Shown: one piece after another, positions 18,395 through 28,546 of the stretch
Numbering within the stretch: position 1 is the stretch's first letter
How the letters are laid out: the number at the start of each line of letters is the position of its first letter
Source: Bacteroidota bacterium
GTDB lineage: Bacteria; Bacteroidota; Ignavibacteria; Ignavibacteriales; Ignavibacteriaceae
Length of the DNA: 64,000 nucleotides
Direction: 5' to 3'
Assembly (NCBI GenBank): GCA_021777835.1
Contig: JAJYDC010000006.1
Span: 62,001-126,000 of the forward strand
Program-made: the position numbers and the translations under genes
Notes under the pieces: model-generated
What the model saw: only the letters and a program-made list of their open reading frames with translations
The model's database searches: none
Told to the model about the DNA's origin: nothing

Positions 18395-18430
18395 AAAAAA
18401 TAGAGCGGCATAATTGTCGCTCTATTTTTT
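18395..18430. terminator. Bidirectional terminator between osmC and the acetyltransferase gene
   Basis: A perfect 13-base inverted repeat (AAAAAATAGAGCG and its complement) flanks a 10-base loop. T-runs follow on both strands, so it can serve both converging genes. Its right arm overlaps the stop codon of the minus-strand gene at 18422. Confidence 0.92.
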
Positions 18431-18697
18431 TACTATTTTATTATAATCCGGATGACGTTCAATAAAAGTATCAACATACGAACAGGATGGAATAATAATT
18501 AGATTATTTTGGAGAGCATAGTTTAACGCTGACTCAACAATTTTGCCGGCAATTCCCTTACCGCGCAATTCGTTAGGGACATAGGTTTTGTAATAATCTA
18601 AAGTAGAATCGTCAATTTTCAGATATTGAAGATAAGATTCCCTTCCATCAACAATAGAGAAAAATCTTTGGTTGTTTTTATCGTGTTTTATTTCCAA
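18422..18697 (-). CDS. Small GNAT-type N-acetyltransferase (COG2388-like)
   Basis: The conserved core matches the small YidJ/Gtn10-like acetyltransferases: it starts EIKHDKNNQRFFSI, has YKTYVPNELRGKGIAGKIV (acetyl-CoA binding RGKGIA) and ends IPSCSYVDTFIERHPDY. The frame is open to 18814, but the first 39 residues do not resemble the family. TTG 18697 has GGAG 10 bases upstream and gives a 91-residue protein of normal size. The acceptor is unknown. Confidence 0.8.
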   Translation of the reverse strand: MEIKHDKNNQRFFSIVDGRESYLQYLKIDDSTLDYYKTYVPNELRGKGIAGKIVESALNYALQNNLIIIPSCSYVDTFIERHPDYNKIVKK

Positions 18698-18827
18698 GCT
18701 AGAATATCTCCAATTATTTTGAATTGAAAAAGATTTTCTTAATTTGTCAGTAAATTTAATAATGAAATTAGAATAAAAAACAATTAGGATCACGTCAAAA
18801 ACAAAACGCCTCAATCGAAGGGATTAA

Positions 18828-19601
18828 ATGAAAACAAAATATGAAATAGCGAAAAATTGGCTTCCGCGTTATACAGGCACACCCTTAAAAGAATTCGGAG
18901 AATATTTTCTCCTCACTAATTTTAATAATTATATTACAAGTTTTGCAAATAAATTTAAGTGTAATGTTAACGGAGTGGGTAAGCCTATGCAGACTTCAAC
19001 AAACTCTGCCGGATTAACCATTATAAATTTCGGAATTGGTTCAGCGAATGCGGCAACAGTGATGGATTTATTAGTGGCTGTTAAGCCCAAGGGTGTATTA
19101 TTCTTAGGTAAATGCGGAGGTTTGAAACACTCTACTGAAATCGGGCATTTTATACTTCCAACAGCAGCAATACGCGGAGACGGGACAAGCAACGATTATC
19201 TTCCGACGGAAGTTCCCGCACTTCCATCGTTCAAACTACATAAGTTTGTTTCGGATAAAATAATTGCTCATAAACTTGAGTACAGAACCGGCGTTATTTA
19301 TACTACAAACAGGCGTGTATGGGAGTGGGACGAGGACTTTAAGGCATACTTAAAAAAGTTATATACAATAGGAATAGACATGGAAACCGCTACACTATTT
19401 ATAGCTGGTTTAGTGAATGCCATTCCTCGCGGCGCATTACTTTTGGTATCGGATACTCCACTTGTACCAGAAGGAATCAAGACAGAAGAATCAGATAAAA
19501 TGGTTACAAAGAATTTTTCCGACTTGCATTTACAAATAGGTATAGAGGCAATGACGGAAATTGGCGTAAAAGGAGAAGCGATAAAACATTTTAAATATTA
19601 G
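18828..19601 (+). CDS. amn: AMP nucleosidase (short Bacteroidota type)
   Basis: The enzyme cleaves AMP to adenine and ribose 5-phosphate. The 257-residue protein has the nucleoside phosphorylase fold: FLGKCGGL near residue 93, GIDMETATLF near 183, and the LLVSDTPL motif near 205. It matches the short AMP nucleosidases of Bacteroidota rather than the long E. coli enzyme. A related purine phosphorylase is the alternative. It is divergent from the acetyltransferase gene. Confidence 0.85.
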   Translation: MKTKYEIAKNWLPRYTGTPLKEFGEYFLLTNFNNYITSFANKFKCNVNGVGKPMQTSTNSAGLTIINFGIGSANAATVMDLLVAVKPKGVLFLGKCGGLKHSTEIGHFILPTAAIRGDGTSNDYLPTEVPALPSFKLHKFVSDKIIAHKLEYRTGVIYTTNRRVWEWDEDFKAYLKKLYTIGIDMETATLFIAGLVNAIPRGALLLVSDTPLVPEGIKTEESDKMVTKNFSDLHLQIGIEAMTEIGVKGEAIKHFKY

Positions 19602-19741
19602 ACTTATTTTAGATCACTTTAAATAATAGTATCAAACTTTATCTTTTTATTAGCTATTTGTCGGTATTTCACGAGCCGTGCAATGTAGATCTTTTCTTTA
19701 ATGAAGAAATCTTCAGTGCAAAAGTCGAAAGGAATAATTAG

Positions 19742-20818
19742 ATGAAGGTTGCAATTTTATTTTCTTTAACAATTGCATTATTATTAAATAGTTGCTCCAA
19801 AAGTGATACAGAAGCGGGTATTGCAAGGCTAATACCCAGCTCAGGTAGTCCAACAGAAACCGCAACATTTGCAGGTGGATGTTTTTGGTGCATGGATGCG
19901 CCATTTGAGTCATTAGACGGTGTCAAAAAAGTAATTTCCGGTTACGCAGGGTCAAATGTAAGGGCCCCTTCTTATGAAGATGTTTCGAGCGGAACAACGG
20001 GAGCAGTCGAGGCAGTGCAAGTTGTATTTGATCCGGATATAATAAGTTATTCGGAACTGCTCGATGTTTATTGGAAGCAATTTGACCCAACAGATTCAGG
20101 CGGATCATTTTTTGACAGGGGCACAAACTATAGGTCCGTAATTTTTTATAAAGACAAGACTCAAAAGGAATTAGCCGAGGAGTCGAAGGACAGATTAAAC
20201 AATTCAGGCATTTTCAAAAACCCCATTGTAACAAAGATTAAGGCTTTTACTTCATTCTATCCTGCAGAAGATTATCATCAGCATTTTTATAGAAAGCATC
20301 CAGCAAAATTCAAGGCATACGAAGACGCATCAGGTAGAGAAAATTTTATAGAAGGAGTTTGGGGAGATTGGGGAATAGCAAGATATAAGAAATTATCGGA
20401 GAAAGAAATGAAAGAAAAATTAACACCGCTTCAGTATGAAGTAACTCAAAAGAACGCGACGGAGAGACCGTTTGAGAATGAATATTGGAATAACAGCAAA
20501 GAAGGAATTTATGTAGATGTTGTATCAGGTGAGCCGCTATTCTGTTCAAGAAATAAATTCGATTCGGGTACAGGCTGGCCAAGTTTTACTCAACCGATAG
20601 ACCCAAGATTTCTAACTAAAAAGATAGACACTACATTGGGAATGCAAAGAATAGAAGTGCGCAGTAAAATCGGGAATTCACATTTGGGACATCTTTTCAA
20701 TGATGGACCGCCGCCAACCAATTTAAGGTATTGCATGAATTCTGCGGCACTTAGATTCATACCAAAAGAAGACATGGAAAAAGATGGTTACGGCGAGTAT
20801 TTGTGGTTATTTAAATAA
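19742..20818 (+). CDS. msrAB: Fused peptide methionine sulfoxide reductase MsrA/MsrB, lipoprotein
   Basis: It repairs both stereoisomers of methionine sulfoxide. The MsrA domain has GGCFWC with catalytic Cys47; the MsrB domain (about 220-358) has [10 protein letters not shown] and the catalytic Cys331 in RYCMNSAAL. MsrB lacks the zinc CxxC pairs, a common variant. The N-terminus has lipobox LNSC (Cys18), so the mature protein acts outside the cytoplasm. The order A then B is the usual fusion. A GAAAGGA site precedes the ATG. Confidence 0.95.
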   Translation: MKVAILFSLTIALLLNSCSKSDTEAGIARLIPSSGSPTETATFAGGCFWCMDAPFESLDGVKKVISGYAGSNVRAPSYEDVSSGTTGAVEAVQVVFDPDIISYSELLDVYWKQFDPTDSGGSFFDRGTNYRSVIFYKDKTQKELAEESKDRLNNSGIFKNPIVTKIKAFTSFYPAEDYHQHFYRKHPAKFKAYEDASGRENFIEGVWGDWGIARYKKLSEKEMKEKLTPLQYEVTQKNATERPFENEYWNNSKEGIYVDVVSGEPLFCSRNKFDSGTGWPSFTQPIDPRFLTKKIDTTLGMQRIEVRSKIGNSHLGHLFNDGPPPTNLRYCMNSAALRFIPKEDMEKDGYGEYLWLFK

Positions 20819-20918
20819 GAAACTTCCTCTTCAATAAGTATAATACTTACTAGTAAGTGGAAGCTTCAATAGTTATAAGTTATAAGATAAATAATCATTT
20901 CATTAGATATTATAATTC

Positions 20919-21329
20919 TTATTCATATATGTTGTGGACTTCAATGGTCATGAAGTTATCATAGAATACTTTGCAAACCCTTCTAACTCTTTCGCTATCA
21001 TCAAGCTTTGCAGCTTCTTTGACTGAATACACTGCCATAGGCGTTCCAATTTTAATCAGTGAAAGCGCAGCGATAATTCTAGCTTCTTCCGATTCGCCAT
21101 TATGCAATATTTTCATTAGCGGAATTACGCCATCAGTTATTTTGTATTCACCCATTAAATATGCGCAACTTAATTTAACACCCTCGTTACCGGAGTTAAT
21201 TCCCAACAAGTAATTATCGATTACTTCCGCGGTAATCAATGAATTGGCGGAGCCGAGATTAGATTCGGCATACAAAGAAATGCTTGAGAACAATAAAAAG
21301 AAGACTGCAATTATAAATAAACTTTTCAT
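20919..21329 (-). CDS. Secreted HEAT-repeat-like protein
   Basis: The first 21 residues form a signal peptide ending LYA. The remaining 115 residues show two or three alternating helix pairs, such as SCAYLMGEYKITDGVIPLMK and EEARIIAALSLIKIGTPMA, that fit HEAT or PBS-lyase repeats. Such domains bind other proteins; no enzyme motif is present. Length is 136. No partner gene is obvious. Confidence 0.7.
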   Translation of the reverse strand: MKSLFIIAVFFLLFSSISLYAESNLGSANSLITAEVIDNYLLGINSGNEGVKLSCAYLMGEYKITDGVIPLMKILHNGESEEARIIAALSLIKIGTPMAVYSVKEAAKLDDSERVRRVCKVFYDNFMTIEVHNIYE

Positions 21330-21469
21330 AACAGCCTCACATATTTTTAATGATAAAAATATTTATTATTTCCAAGAGCAAAAATAAATTTAAATTATAA
21401 AGATGTAAGTGAATTGTGATGGCGGGCTAATTAAGATGATAACTCTAAAAAATCTTCTGATGAATACTG

Positions 21470-21495
21470 TCGGGGCAAACTTTAAATTGCCCCGA
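21470..21495. terminator. Hairpin downstream of the glyoxalase-like gene
   Basis: TCGGGGCAA and TTGCCCCGA form a perfect 9-base GC-rich stem with an eight-base loop, 15 bases past the stop of the gene at 21511. T-rich sequence follows on the plus strand, not on the gene's own strand, so its direction is unclear. Confidence 0.55.
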
Positions 21496-21510
21496 TAATT
21501 TTCTTAATTA

Positions 21511-21861
21511 CTAATTTGTTTGGAATAAACCGAGAATATTTCCGTCAGGATCTTTTACTAGAGCATAAGATCCCATTGCCGGGATAATTGTTTTCTCACG
21601 AAAAACGCTGCCCCCTAATTCTTTAGTCTTTGTTAAGTGTTCTTCAATGGATTTTACTCTTACATGGAATATTGTAGTTTCGCCAGTAGAGACCTTATCA
21701 ACTTTTCTTAATCCAACGGTAAATCCTTTGTGAGTGTTAAAAAGTAGGTACCCCTTGCCGAAGGGCTTGAATTCCCATCCAAATAATTTCAGAAGAAATT
21801 CTTTACTCTTGTCGAGATTTGTAGAAGGTATTTCTGCGTGAGCTAATAAATCTGATGCCAT
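21511..21861 (-). CDS. VOC superfamily protein (glyoxalase/bleomycin resistance-like)
   Basis: The protein has 116 residues with the two beta-alpha-beta-beta-beta modules of the vicinal oxygen chelate fold. It begins LAHAEIPSTNLDKSKEFLLK and ends with SYALVKDPDGNILGLFQTN, the classic C-terminal motif. Metal ligands are probably the His in LAHAEI and the Glu/His positions in the second half. The substrate is unknown; homologues range from lyases to resistance proteins. Confidence 0.8.
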   Translation of the reverse strand: MASDLLAHAEIPSTNLDKSKEFLLKLFGWEFKPFGKGYLLFNTHKGFTVGLRKVDKVSTGETTIFHVRVKSIEEHLTKTKELGGSVFREKTIIPAMGSYALVKDPDGNILGLFQTN

Positions 21862-21940
21862 AGTTTTATTCCCGAATATTTTACACTAAAATTTTTACTC
21901 GTGCTAAAATATAAATAACTTTAATAAGAATAAACTTAAA

Positions 21941-22141
21941 TCAGCTTTCCTTTTTCTTCTTTGAGGGTAAGGCAAATATAAGACCAGCAGCTGCTCCGTA
22001 TAGAGTGCTAAAGTAGGGATTGCTTTGTATAGGGCATCTACCAGTGGTGCATCCAATAAAATAATAATATGAATAACCAAGAACGCCGCCGATAATTACC
22101 GGTAAAAACTTTCGATATTTCTTAAAGACATCAAGCTTCAT
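21941..22141 (-). CDS. Small membrane protein, DUF6132-like
   Basis: The 66-residue protein has two short hydrophobic segments separated by YYYFIGCTTGRCPIQSNP, with a Cys pair in GC-x4-CPI, and a lysine-rich C-terminus. This matches the pattern I know from DUF6132 proteins of Bacteroidota. The function is unknown. The two cysteines suggest redox or metal chemistry at the membrane, which is inference. Confidence 0.8.
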   Translation of the reverse strand: MKLDVFKKYRKFLPVIIGGVLGYSYYYFIGCTTGRCPIQSNPYFSTLYGAAAGLIFALPSKKKKES

Positions 22142-22423
22142 TTTTGAACTCTTATAAATTGTTTATTGAGAATAAGATGCTCTTGGAATGGAAAGGTTGC
22201 TAAACGAACATTTTATTACTTGGTTAATTTGTGATATTTATAAGACCGGGCTACAGGATAAATTTGTACTTGTAAGGATACATAATTTTAATGGCATAAA
22301 ATGTCTTTATAAGACTATTTATGTTAAACAATCAGGAAATTAGAAAGCTATCATTAAAATAAATAATAAAGTGATATTAAGTGCTTGATATCCATATTTT
22401 TCACTTAATCGCTCATGATACTG

Positions 22424-23881
22424 TTAATTCGTAGTACCATTAATAACTTGTGGTGCAGGATTTCCATTTGGGCTTGTTACCTGTACAGTAATTTTACATG
22501 GCTTAGACACATTTAATGTATCGTTTGAATCGTAGATTGTAAAACTAAAATGTGTCCACGCTTTATCTTGAGTATCGGGAATGCTAACATTTACATCGCC
22601 TTCTGAACCTACGTTTGTACCCTCAATTGTAACAGAAACTTTTGTCCCTGATGCAAGAGGATTTCCATATTTATCGCTGACGTCGTAGCTAAAGGCTTGG
22701 GAGCCGCCGTTAGGCACATTAAAAGTTGTCGGTGTAAGATTTGTTAATAATGCATCGCCTGAAAAATAGACTACTTTGCTTCTAGTTATTGTATTCTTGT
22801 TTTCATCAGCGGTGCTGGCCGTAATAGTAGCAAAACCCGGACCCAGGGTTGGATCAATAGGAAATGGATTTGCAACAACAAAATCTGCCAAAGCAGTTCC
22901 CATATTATCAGTAAAAGCTGAGCCTTGTATATAACCACCCGTAGTAGTTAAATAAATTGCTGTTTGCGGTCTAACCGGATTAGCATATTTGTCACCTACA
23001 AAAAGCTTAATAACATTCGAATAGACTTGCCAAACATCAATACCTGTGGGGTCCGGGAAATTGACTAAAGAAGAAGATAAGCTAAAATGATTATAGTCTG
23101 GCAATCCTCCATAAATGGTAATCGCAGCTGGATCTGAATAAATAACCTTGCCATTGGCTAAGTCAATTTCTGCTCTAATTTGTACAATACCCGCTTTAGT
23201 TCCACTTGTTAGGTTTACTGTGGCTTGTCCGCTGTTATTTGTATAAACATAAGATGGACTTAAAAATTCACCACCGTTCGGTTGAGCCTCAATATAGAAG
23301 TTAACCTTTGCAGTATGATTAAGATCAATAGGAGTACCTGTAGAATCAAGTACGACAAATGTTAACCCTGCAGTTTCAACCGAGCCGCTGCTAACAACAC
23401 CAACGTTTGATGAAGTTTGGGAAAGTAAAGAAATACTTACTGGATTACCAGATGGTTTTTGGCCGCCGCTGCTAACAGGTGATATGTTTACTTCGCCCAT
23501 TGAATAATTTGTACCCAAATTTATTGTAACTCCAATAGTGTCCGTAACAAAACCAGACTTGGAAATATAAATAGTTACGTACGTATTTGCCGAAAGGTTT
23601 AATGTATCTGAAAATTTGCCTAAAGTATTTGTAAAAGCCGAAACATTTATTGAGGAACTTATTATTTGAACATATGCGCTATCAATAGGGATTCCATTTA
23701 GGCTGCTAGTAACCTGCCCGGTAATAATACTTGCCTGAGTCTTCCCATTGCTACTGCTGCTGCCGCCACTAGTGGTTGATTCTGTAATTGAAGAATTCGG
23801 CTCACAGCTGAAATTGAGAATTGACACTGTAGTAAGAAGAAGATAAACAGCGACTGGGATGATTCTTTTTGTTACGGACAT
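22424..23881 (-). CDS. Lipoprotein with carboxypeptidase-regulatory-like and Ig-like (Big_1) domains
   Basis: The lipobox ends at Cys26 (LNFSC), followed by a Ser/Gly-rich linker. Residues about 50-130 resemble a carboxypeptidase-regulatory-like domain (ITGQVTSSLNGIPIDSAYV), and the rest has repeated bacterial Ig-like modules with the pattern 'D..G.P.....V.F' and 'T...G.A...'. It is probably an exposed outer-membrane lipoprotein, with no enzyme motif. It is beside the polysaccharide block, and 107 bases separate the two. Confidence 0.75.
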   Translation of the reverse strand: MSVTKRIIPVAVYLLLTTVSILNFSCEPNSSITESTTSGGSSSSNGKTQASIITGQVTSSLNGIPIDSAYVQIISSSINVSAFTNTLGKFSDTLNLSANTYVTIYISKSGFVTDTIGVTINLGTNYSMGEVNISPVSSGGQKPSGNPVSISLLSQTSSNVGVVSSGSVETAGLTFVVLDSTGTPIDLNHTAKVNFYIEAQPNGGEFLSPSYVYTNNSGQATVNLTSGTKAGIVQIRAEIDLANGKVIYSDPAAITIYGGLPDYNHFSLSSSLVNFPDPTGIDVWQVYSNVIKLFVGDKYANPVRPQTAIYLTTTGGYIQGSAFTDNMGTALADFVVANPFPIDPTLGPGFATITASTADENKNTITRSKVVYFSGDALLTNLTPTTFNVPNGGSQAFSYDVSDKYGNPLASGTKVSVTIEGTNVGSEGDVNVSIPDTQDKAWTHFSFTIYDSNDTLNVSKPCKITVQVTSPNGNPAPQVINGTTN

Positions 23882-23988
23882 AATATTACCTAATAATATT
23901 TTATAACTTTTGAAGTAAATTAGTTTTGCTTCATTTTAATGTCAAGTACATTGTAAAATCATTTATTCCTAGCTTTATAGTGAAATCA

Positions 23989-25386
23989 CTAAATACCTTT
24001 CGTATCACCTTTAACCATTTGCCAGGCTGTCATTAAAATTATCTGAATATCCAGCCAGAACGACCAATTTTCTATGTACCAGAGATCATATTCGATTCTA
24101 TTAATTGTTCGTTTTTTATTTTCTTCATAATCATTAACATCGCCGCGTAGGCCGTGAACCTGTGCCCATCCTGTTAGACCGGGCTTGACCCAGCTCCTTA
24201 TCTTTATCTCATCAACCATTCCTTCATAAATTTCATTGAAAGCAAGCGGATGGGGTCTAGGTCCTACAATTGACATTTCTCCTTTAAGAATATTTATGAA
24301 TTGCGGCAGTTCATCAATATTAGACTTTCTTAAAAACTTACCCACTCTAGTAATTCTAATGTCGCCTTCAACGGCAGGCTGATACTTGTCCACGCTAAAA
24401 TTGTCAGCATGCATTGTCCTATATTTATAACACCGAAAGGTTTGATTATTTACACCAATTCTTTCTTGTACAAAAAATAAAGCTCCGGGTGAAAATAAAC
24501 GATTAAGCAGAATCAAAAGCGGAGAGAGCCAGGAGAGAATAAATATTATTGCTATTATGGAAAAGATTAAGTCGAATGCGCGCTTTACAAATTTCCAATG
24601 GAACTCGCCCAAAGGTTCGTTTCTGACAGTAATAATGGGAAAATTTCCTATCATACTAATTTGAAACTTTTTAGAAACGAAGCGGAAATAATCCGGAATT
24701 ATATTCGCTCTTACGGCGTGACGGTTACATGTTTTTATAATTTCGTCAAGTTGATTTGAGGCATAAATAGGAAGCGCAATTATTACTTCTTCAACATTTT
24801 TTTCAACGAGTATTTGATCAAAATCGGTCAGCTTGCCTATAATATCTTTGTTGGTCCCGCTTATATCATCATCCAGAAATCCAATAAAATTGAATCCAAA
24901 GTCTTCGTGATCTGAAATCAATTTATAGAAATTCTTGCCTATTTCCCCGGCACCGATTATTAGAACATTTCTAATATTTTTTTCGTTTCCTCTTATCCAC
25001 CCGAGAATATATTTAAGAGCTTGCGTCCTTAGACTTATTAAGAACACGAGCATTACTGCATAGAGAATTATAAAATTTCTTGTGAATAAGTCTTCTTTAA
25101 CTATAAAAATAAATAGTATGGCAGTTAATGCCTGCACAATAACATTTCTAATTATCTTGATAAATTGGTAGGAAAGATTTCTTGTAGTAAACTCTTCATA
25201 GAAATTTATTACGTTAGAAAAGAAGTACCAGACAAAATTAAGCGCCATCATAAGCACAAACATATATTCCCGAGAGAGCAATATTTTTAGTGATTGTGCT
25301 AGTATTGCAGAAACAATAAAAGAAATATTTAAAAGTATAAGGTCTGAAAATAATCTGAAGTAGAATGTTGATCTTTTATTTACCAT
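23989..25386 (-). CDS. Polyprenyl-phosphate sugar phosphotransferase (WcaJ/WbaP type)
   Basis: The enzyme moves a sugar phosphate from a nucleotide sugar to undecaprenyl phosphate, starting a polysaccharide unit at the inner membrane. It has four N-terminal membrane segments, a CoA-binding-like Rossmann domain with VLIIGAGEIGKN near residue 148, one more membrane segment near 280, and the C-terminal transferase with FVQERIGVNNQTFRCYKYRT, VGPRPHP and KPGLTGWAQVHG. Length 465 is normal. It is the last gene of a minus-strand polysaccharide run. Confidence 0.92.
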   Translation of the reverse strand: MVNKRSTFYFRLFSDLILLNISFIVSAILAQSLKILLSREYMFVLMMALNFVWYFFSNVINFYEEFTTRNLSYQFIKIIRNVIVQALTAILFIFIVKEDLFTRNFIILYAVMLVFLISLRTQALKYILGWIRGNEKNIRNVLIIGAGEIGKNFYKLISDHEDFGFNFIGFLDDDISGTNKDIIGKLTDFDQILVEKNVEEVIIALPIYASNQLDEIIKTCNRHAVRANIIPDYFRFVSKKFQISMIGNFPIITVRNEPLGEFHWKFVKRAFDLIFSIIAIIFILSWLSPLLILLNRLFSPGALFFVQERIGVNNQTFRCYKYRTMHADNFSVDKYQPAVEGDIRITRVGKFLRKSNIDELPQFINILKGEMSIVGPRPHPLAFNEIYEGMVDEIKIRSWVKPGLTGWAQVHGLRGDVNDYEENKKRTINRIEYDLWYIENWSFWLDIQIILMTAWQMVKGDTKGI

Positions 25387-25389
25387 TAT

Positions 25390-26514
25390 TTAGCCTTTGA
25401 AAAATTCCTTTGTTTTGTCTGAAACAAAGCGAGTAATTTTCTCTTCAAATATCTTCCTATCAAATTGCTTAGCATAATTATTAAGGAATGCCGGATCAAA
25501 ATTACTTTTTGACTTTTCGAATCGAAGTACCGCATATTTTATTGAATCTGAAGTTTGTGATTCGAACAGAATTCCCGTTTGGTTGTTGATAATAGTTTCA
25601 GCTGTGCCGCCTTTATTAAATGCTATTACAGGCGTCCCGCTGGCAAGAGCTTCTACGGGCATAATTCCAAAATCTTCATCGGCTGCAAAGACAAATGCTT
25701 TAGCATTCTGCATGAAGCTTTTTAATTTATCTGCGGTTTGATATCCGACAAATTCAATGTTGCCTTTCGCTAAGGACTTTAATTTCGCTTCATCGGGACC
25801 GTCTCCGATAACGACTAACTTTTTATCGGGTAATTGTGAAAAGGCTTCAATGATTAAATCAATTCGTTTATATGGGACAAAGCGTGAGGCTGTTAAATAG
25901 TAATTTTCCTTATTACTTCCGCATCCAAATTTATCAACATCAACGGGAGGATATATTACTGCAGCATCTCTACGGTATATTTTCCTAATTCTTGATGCAA
26001 CATAATTTGAGTTAGCAATAAAATAATCAACTCTGTTTGCTGCATTAACATCCCACATTCTAATGTAATGCAAAATTGCTTTTGCAATAGTACCTTTTAT
26101 CCCGCTATTCAAATTTGATTCTCGCAGATATTGGTGAGTCAAATCCCAAGCATATCTAATCGGCGTATGACAATAATTTATATGAAGCTGATTCGAATTG
26201 GTCAAAACACCTTTAGCAACCGCGTGTGAGCTTGAAATTATTAGATCATAGCCAGAAAGGTCAAACTGTTCAATAGCATAAGGGAAAAGCGGTAGGAAAT
26301 TTCTATGCTTTGTCTTAATTGATTTCCTGTTCTGCAGAAATGATGTTTGGGGAATTTTATCTTTCGAAACTATTTTTTGTTGTTCCGGAGTAAGCAAATT
26401 AAAAAGCACAAAGACATCTGCGTCATTCCAAATATTTGTTAATGACTCTACTACTCTTTCCGAACCGGCATAACCTGCGAACCAATCGTGGACAATAGCT
26501 GTTCTCAAAGACAT
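25390..26514 (-). CDS. Glycosyltransferase family 4
   Basis: A GT-B fold transferase of 374 residues. The C-terminal half has YYLTASRFVPYKRIDLIIEA and the nucleotide-sugar motif PVEALASGTPVIAFNKGGT with the conserved EX7E-type glutamates. The N-terminal half starts TAIVHDWFAGYAGSERVVES, common in mannosyltransferase-like enzymes. It starts close to the previous gene (6 bases) and ends 3 bases before the priming transferase gene. Donor and acceptor are unknown. Confidence 0.9.
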   Translation of the reverse strand: MSLRTAIVHDWFAGYAGSERVVESLTNIWNDADVFVLFNLLTPEQQKIVSKDKIPQTSFLQNRKSIKTKHRNFLPLFPYAIEQFDLSGYDLIISSSHAVAKGVLTNSNQLHINYCHTPIRYAWDLTHQYLRESNLNSGIKGTIAKAILHYIRMWDVNAANRVDYFIANSNYVASRIRKIYRRDAAVIYPPVDVDKFGCGSNKENYYLTASRFVPYKRIDLIIEAFSQLPDKKLVVIGDGPDEAKLKSLAKGNIEFVGYQTADKLKSFMQNAKAFVFAADEDFGIMPVEALASGTPVIAFNKGGTAETIINNQTGILFESQTSDSIKYAVLRFEKSKSNFDPAFLNNYAKQFDRKIFEEKITRFVSDKTKEFFKG

Positions 26515-26520
26515 CTCTTT

Positions 26521-27681
26521 CTAATTACTTACTGAATCAAATAATTTTTTATACTGAATTGCAAAATTCTTCATGCTAAATTTTTCTTCAACAGTTTTAC
26601 GTGCATTACTTTTAAGAGCTATCATTTCGGGTGAATGAAAATTCCGGATACAATAATCCATCTTTTGGAAAAGCGCTTCCACATCAGAAGGAGTAATAAG
26701 AAAGCCGTCATATTCATTTGTTATTATTTCTTTCGGACCTCCAATGTCTGAGGCTATAATAATTTTTCCAAATGCCATAGCTTCTAAAACAGTATAGGAA
26801 AATGCCTCTGCTATTTTAGAATAATTAATAACAATATCAATACCTGAGTAAAGTTTTTGTTTTGATTCCTCAAACCCGCAAAAGCATATTTTATCTGATA
26901 ATCCAAATTCATTTATCATATTTTTAAGTTCAGATTCATATACCAAAGAATCAGATTCGAACGTTCTGGCGTTACCATATATTTTTAGAGAAACGTTCTT
27001 ATAGTCATTCAAAATTCGTTTGGCTGCAGAGATAATGGTATCTATAGACTTTAATCTAATTATGCTGCCAACTATGCCTATGTTAATATTGTCCTTAAGG
27101 TTAACTTGTTGTAATTGTAAGACAGGAAGTTTAATTCCATTATGAATCATAATGATTTTATTATGTAAACTTCTCCTCAATATTCTTTTAATATTCTCTT
27201 CAACTGAAGTTGATACACAAACAATTCTAAAGACGAAACGACTTAGTATTTTTAATATTTTTGCTTCAATTGATGATTCATTATAGATAAGATGCTGCAT
27301 TATCAATAATCTCTTTGAAGTAAAAAGAACTGCCGGCAGAGACAGCAAGCCGGCATAATTGCCATTTGCCAATACGAAATCAATTTTATTATCAAAAATC
27401 GACATGATTAAAGAATATGTGGAAGTAACAATATTTAATGCAATCCTTATTTTCGATATAAGGTTCCATCTATCTCCATTTCGAAATAATTTCTTTAAGC
27501 TTTTTATCGAAACTACATTGATATTGTTTTCTTTAAAAATGCTGAAGGATTCGCCGGGAGGCGAGGCAAACATTAATTCATAATCTGAAATGTTTTCAAA
27601 TAGCCTTAAAAGAAACTCTTCTCCTCCGCCCCAGCTATTGGATACAGATATAACCAATATTTTTTTCTTAACTACTTTCAT
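26521..27681 (-). CDS. Glycosyltransferase family 4
   Basis: A GT-B enzyme of 386 residues. The N-terminal domain begins with KKILVISVSNSWGGGEEFL, and the C-terminal domain has NIGIVGSIIRLKSIDTIISA and EAMAFGKIIIASDIGGPKEI for the nucleotide sugar. It abuts the upstream GT2 gene without a gap. The sugar added is unknown. Confidence 0.9.
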   Translation of the reverse strand: MKVVKKKILVISVSNSWGGGEEFLLRLFENISDYELMFASPPGESFSIFKENNINVVSIKSLKKLFRNGDRWNLISKIRIALNIVTSTYSLIMSIFDNKIDFVLANGNYAGLLSLPAVLFTSKRLLIMQHLIYNESSIEAKILKILSRFVFRIVCVSTSVEENIKRILRRSLHNKIIMIHNGIKLPVLQLQQVNLKDNINIGIVGSIIRLKSIDTIISAAKRILNDYKNVSLKIYGNARTFESDSLVYESELKNMINEFGLSDKICFCGFEESKQKLYSGIDIVINYSKIAEAFSYTVLEAMAFGKIIIASDIGGPKEIITNEYDGFLITPSDVEALFQKMDYCIRNFHSPEMIALKSNARKTVEEKFSMKNFAIQYKKLFDSVSN

Positions 27682-28545
27682 TTAATTAGAACCCGCAAAT
27701 AATTTCCAAGAATCCAATAAGGATAAGCTTTTAACCCATACAAAAGTTAAGAAGTGTAATAGATTTCTTACGAGTCGAATAGCTATGTTTTTATTACGAA
27801 AAAATTTATATGCCGGTAAATTCAATTTGTGTTTATCTGCTAGATACTTAAGACGTGTTTGTTTAGTTTGCCAATCTGACGATGATTGATTTTTATGGAC
27901 TCGGTAATAAGTTTGGATACGCGGAATAAAACCAAAACTACCGATTTCCGATAATCGAAGCCACAGATCATAATCCTCCACGGCTTTCAATTTTATGTCT
28001 TCATCAAAGCCACCGGTTTTCTTTATAACTTCTGTTTTAGCCAAAACAGAGGAACAGGAAATCGAATTTCCGTTATTAATTAACTCATCTCTTGTTTTAG
28101 CTGCTTTATGCAATAACGGTAATACTTCATAGAATGGAGAAAATATATTTACCTCTCCAAAGGTGACGCTCATTGAATATATAAAATTCAGTTCGGGATG
28201 TTTAAGAAGAAAAGTCACCTGTTCTTGAAGTTTGTTTTTAGTCCATATATCATCGCCATCAAGGAATGCGATTAAGTCTGCATTTGATTTTTCTATTCCA
28301 AAATTCCTGGTTGCTGAAGGAAGTCCTGCATGATTGATTACGTAGTATTCTACGCGATTATCTTTGAGAGCAAATGATTTTACAGTTTCAAGTGTTTTAT
28401 CTTCAGAAGCGTCATCTACTACAATAATTTCCAAGTTCTTATAAGTTTGATTTACAACAGAGTATAATGTTTCCCCTATGTACTTTTCCATATTATATGT
28501 TGTAATAATAACCGAAACTAATGGATTTGATTTCAGGTTCATCAA
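27682..28545 (-). CDS. Glycosyltransferase family 2
   Basis: A GT-A fold enzyme of 287 residues. It starts with VSVIITTYNMEKYIGETL, has VVDDASEDKT in the nucleotide-binding region, the metal-binding DGDD (DXD motif) near residue 95, and an AVEDYDLWLRL motif near 185. It belongs to the polysaccharide operon, 1 base from the preceding gene. Confidence 0.92.
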   Translation of the reverse strand: MMNLKSNPLVSVIITTYNMEKYIGETLYSVVNQTYKNLEIIVVDDASEDKTLETVKSFALKDNRVEYYVINHAGLPSATRNFGIEKSNADLIAFLDGDDIWTKNKLQEQVTFLLKHPELNFIYSMSVTFGEVNIFSPFYEVLPLLHKAAKTRDELINNGNSISCSSVLAKTEVIKKTGGFDEDIKLKAVEDYDLWLRLSEIGSFGFIPRIQTYYRVHKNQSSSDWQTKQTRLKYLADKHKLNLPAYKFFRNKNIAIRLVRNLLHFLTFVWVKSLSLLDSWKLFAGSN

Positions 28546-28546
28546 A

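Noticed and set aside
20845..20858. 14-bp perfect palindrome ACTTACTAGTAAGT between msrAB and the HEAT-like gene
   Set aside because: It is short, has no T-run and lies between converging genes; chance or a weak terminator cannot be told apart.
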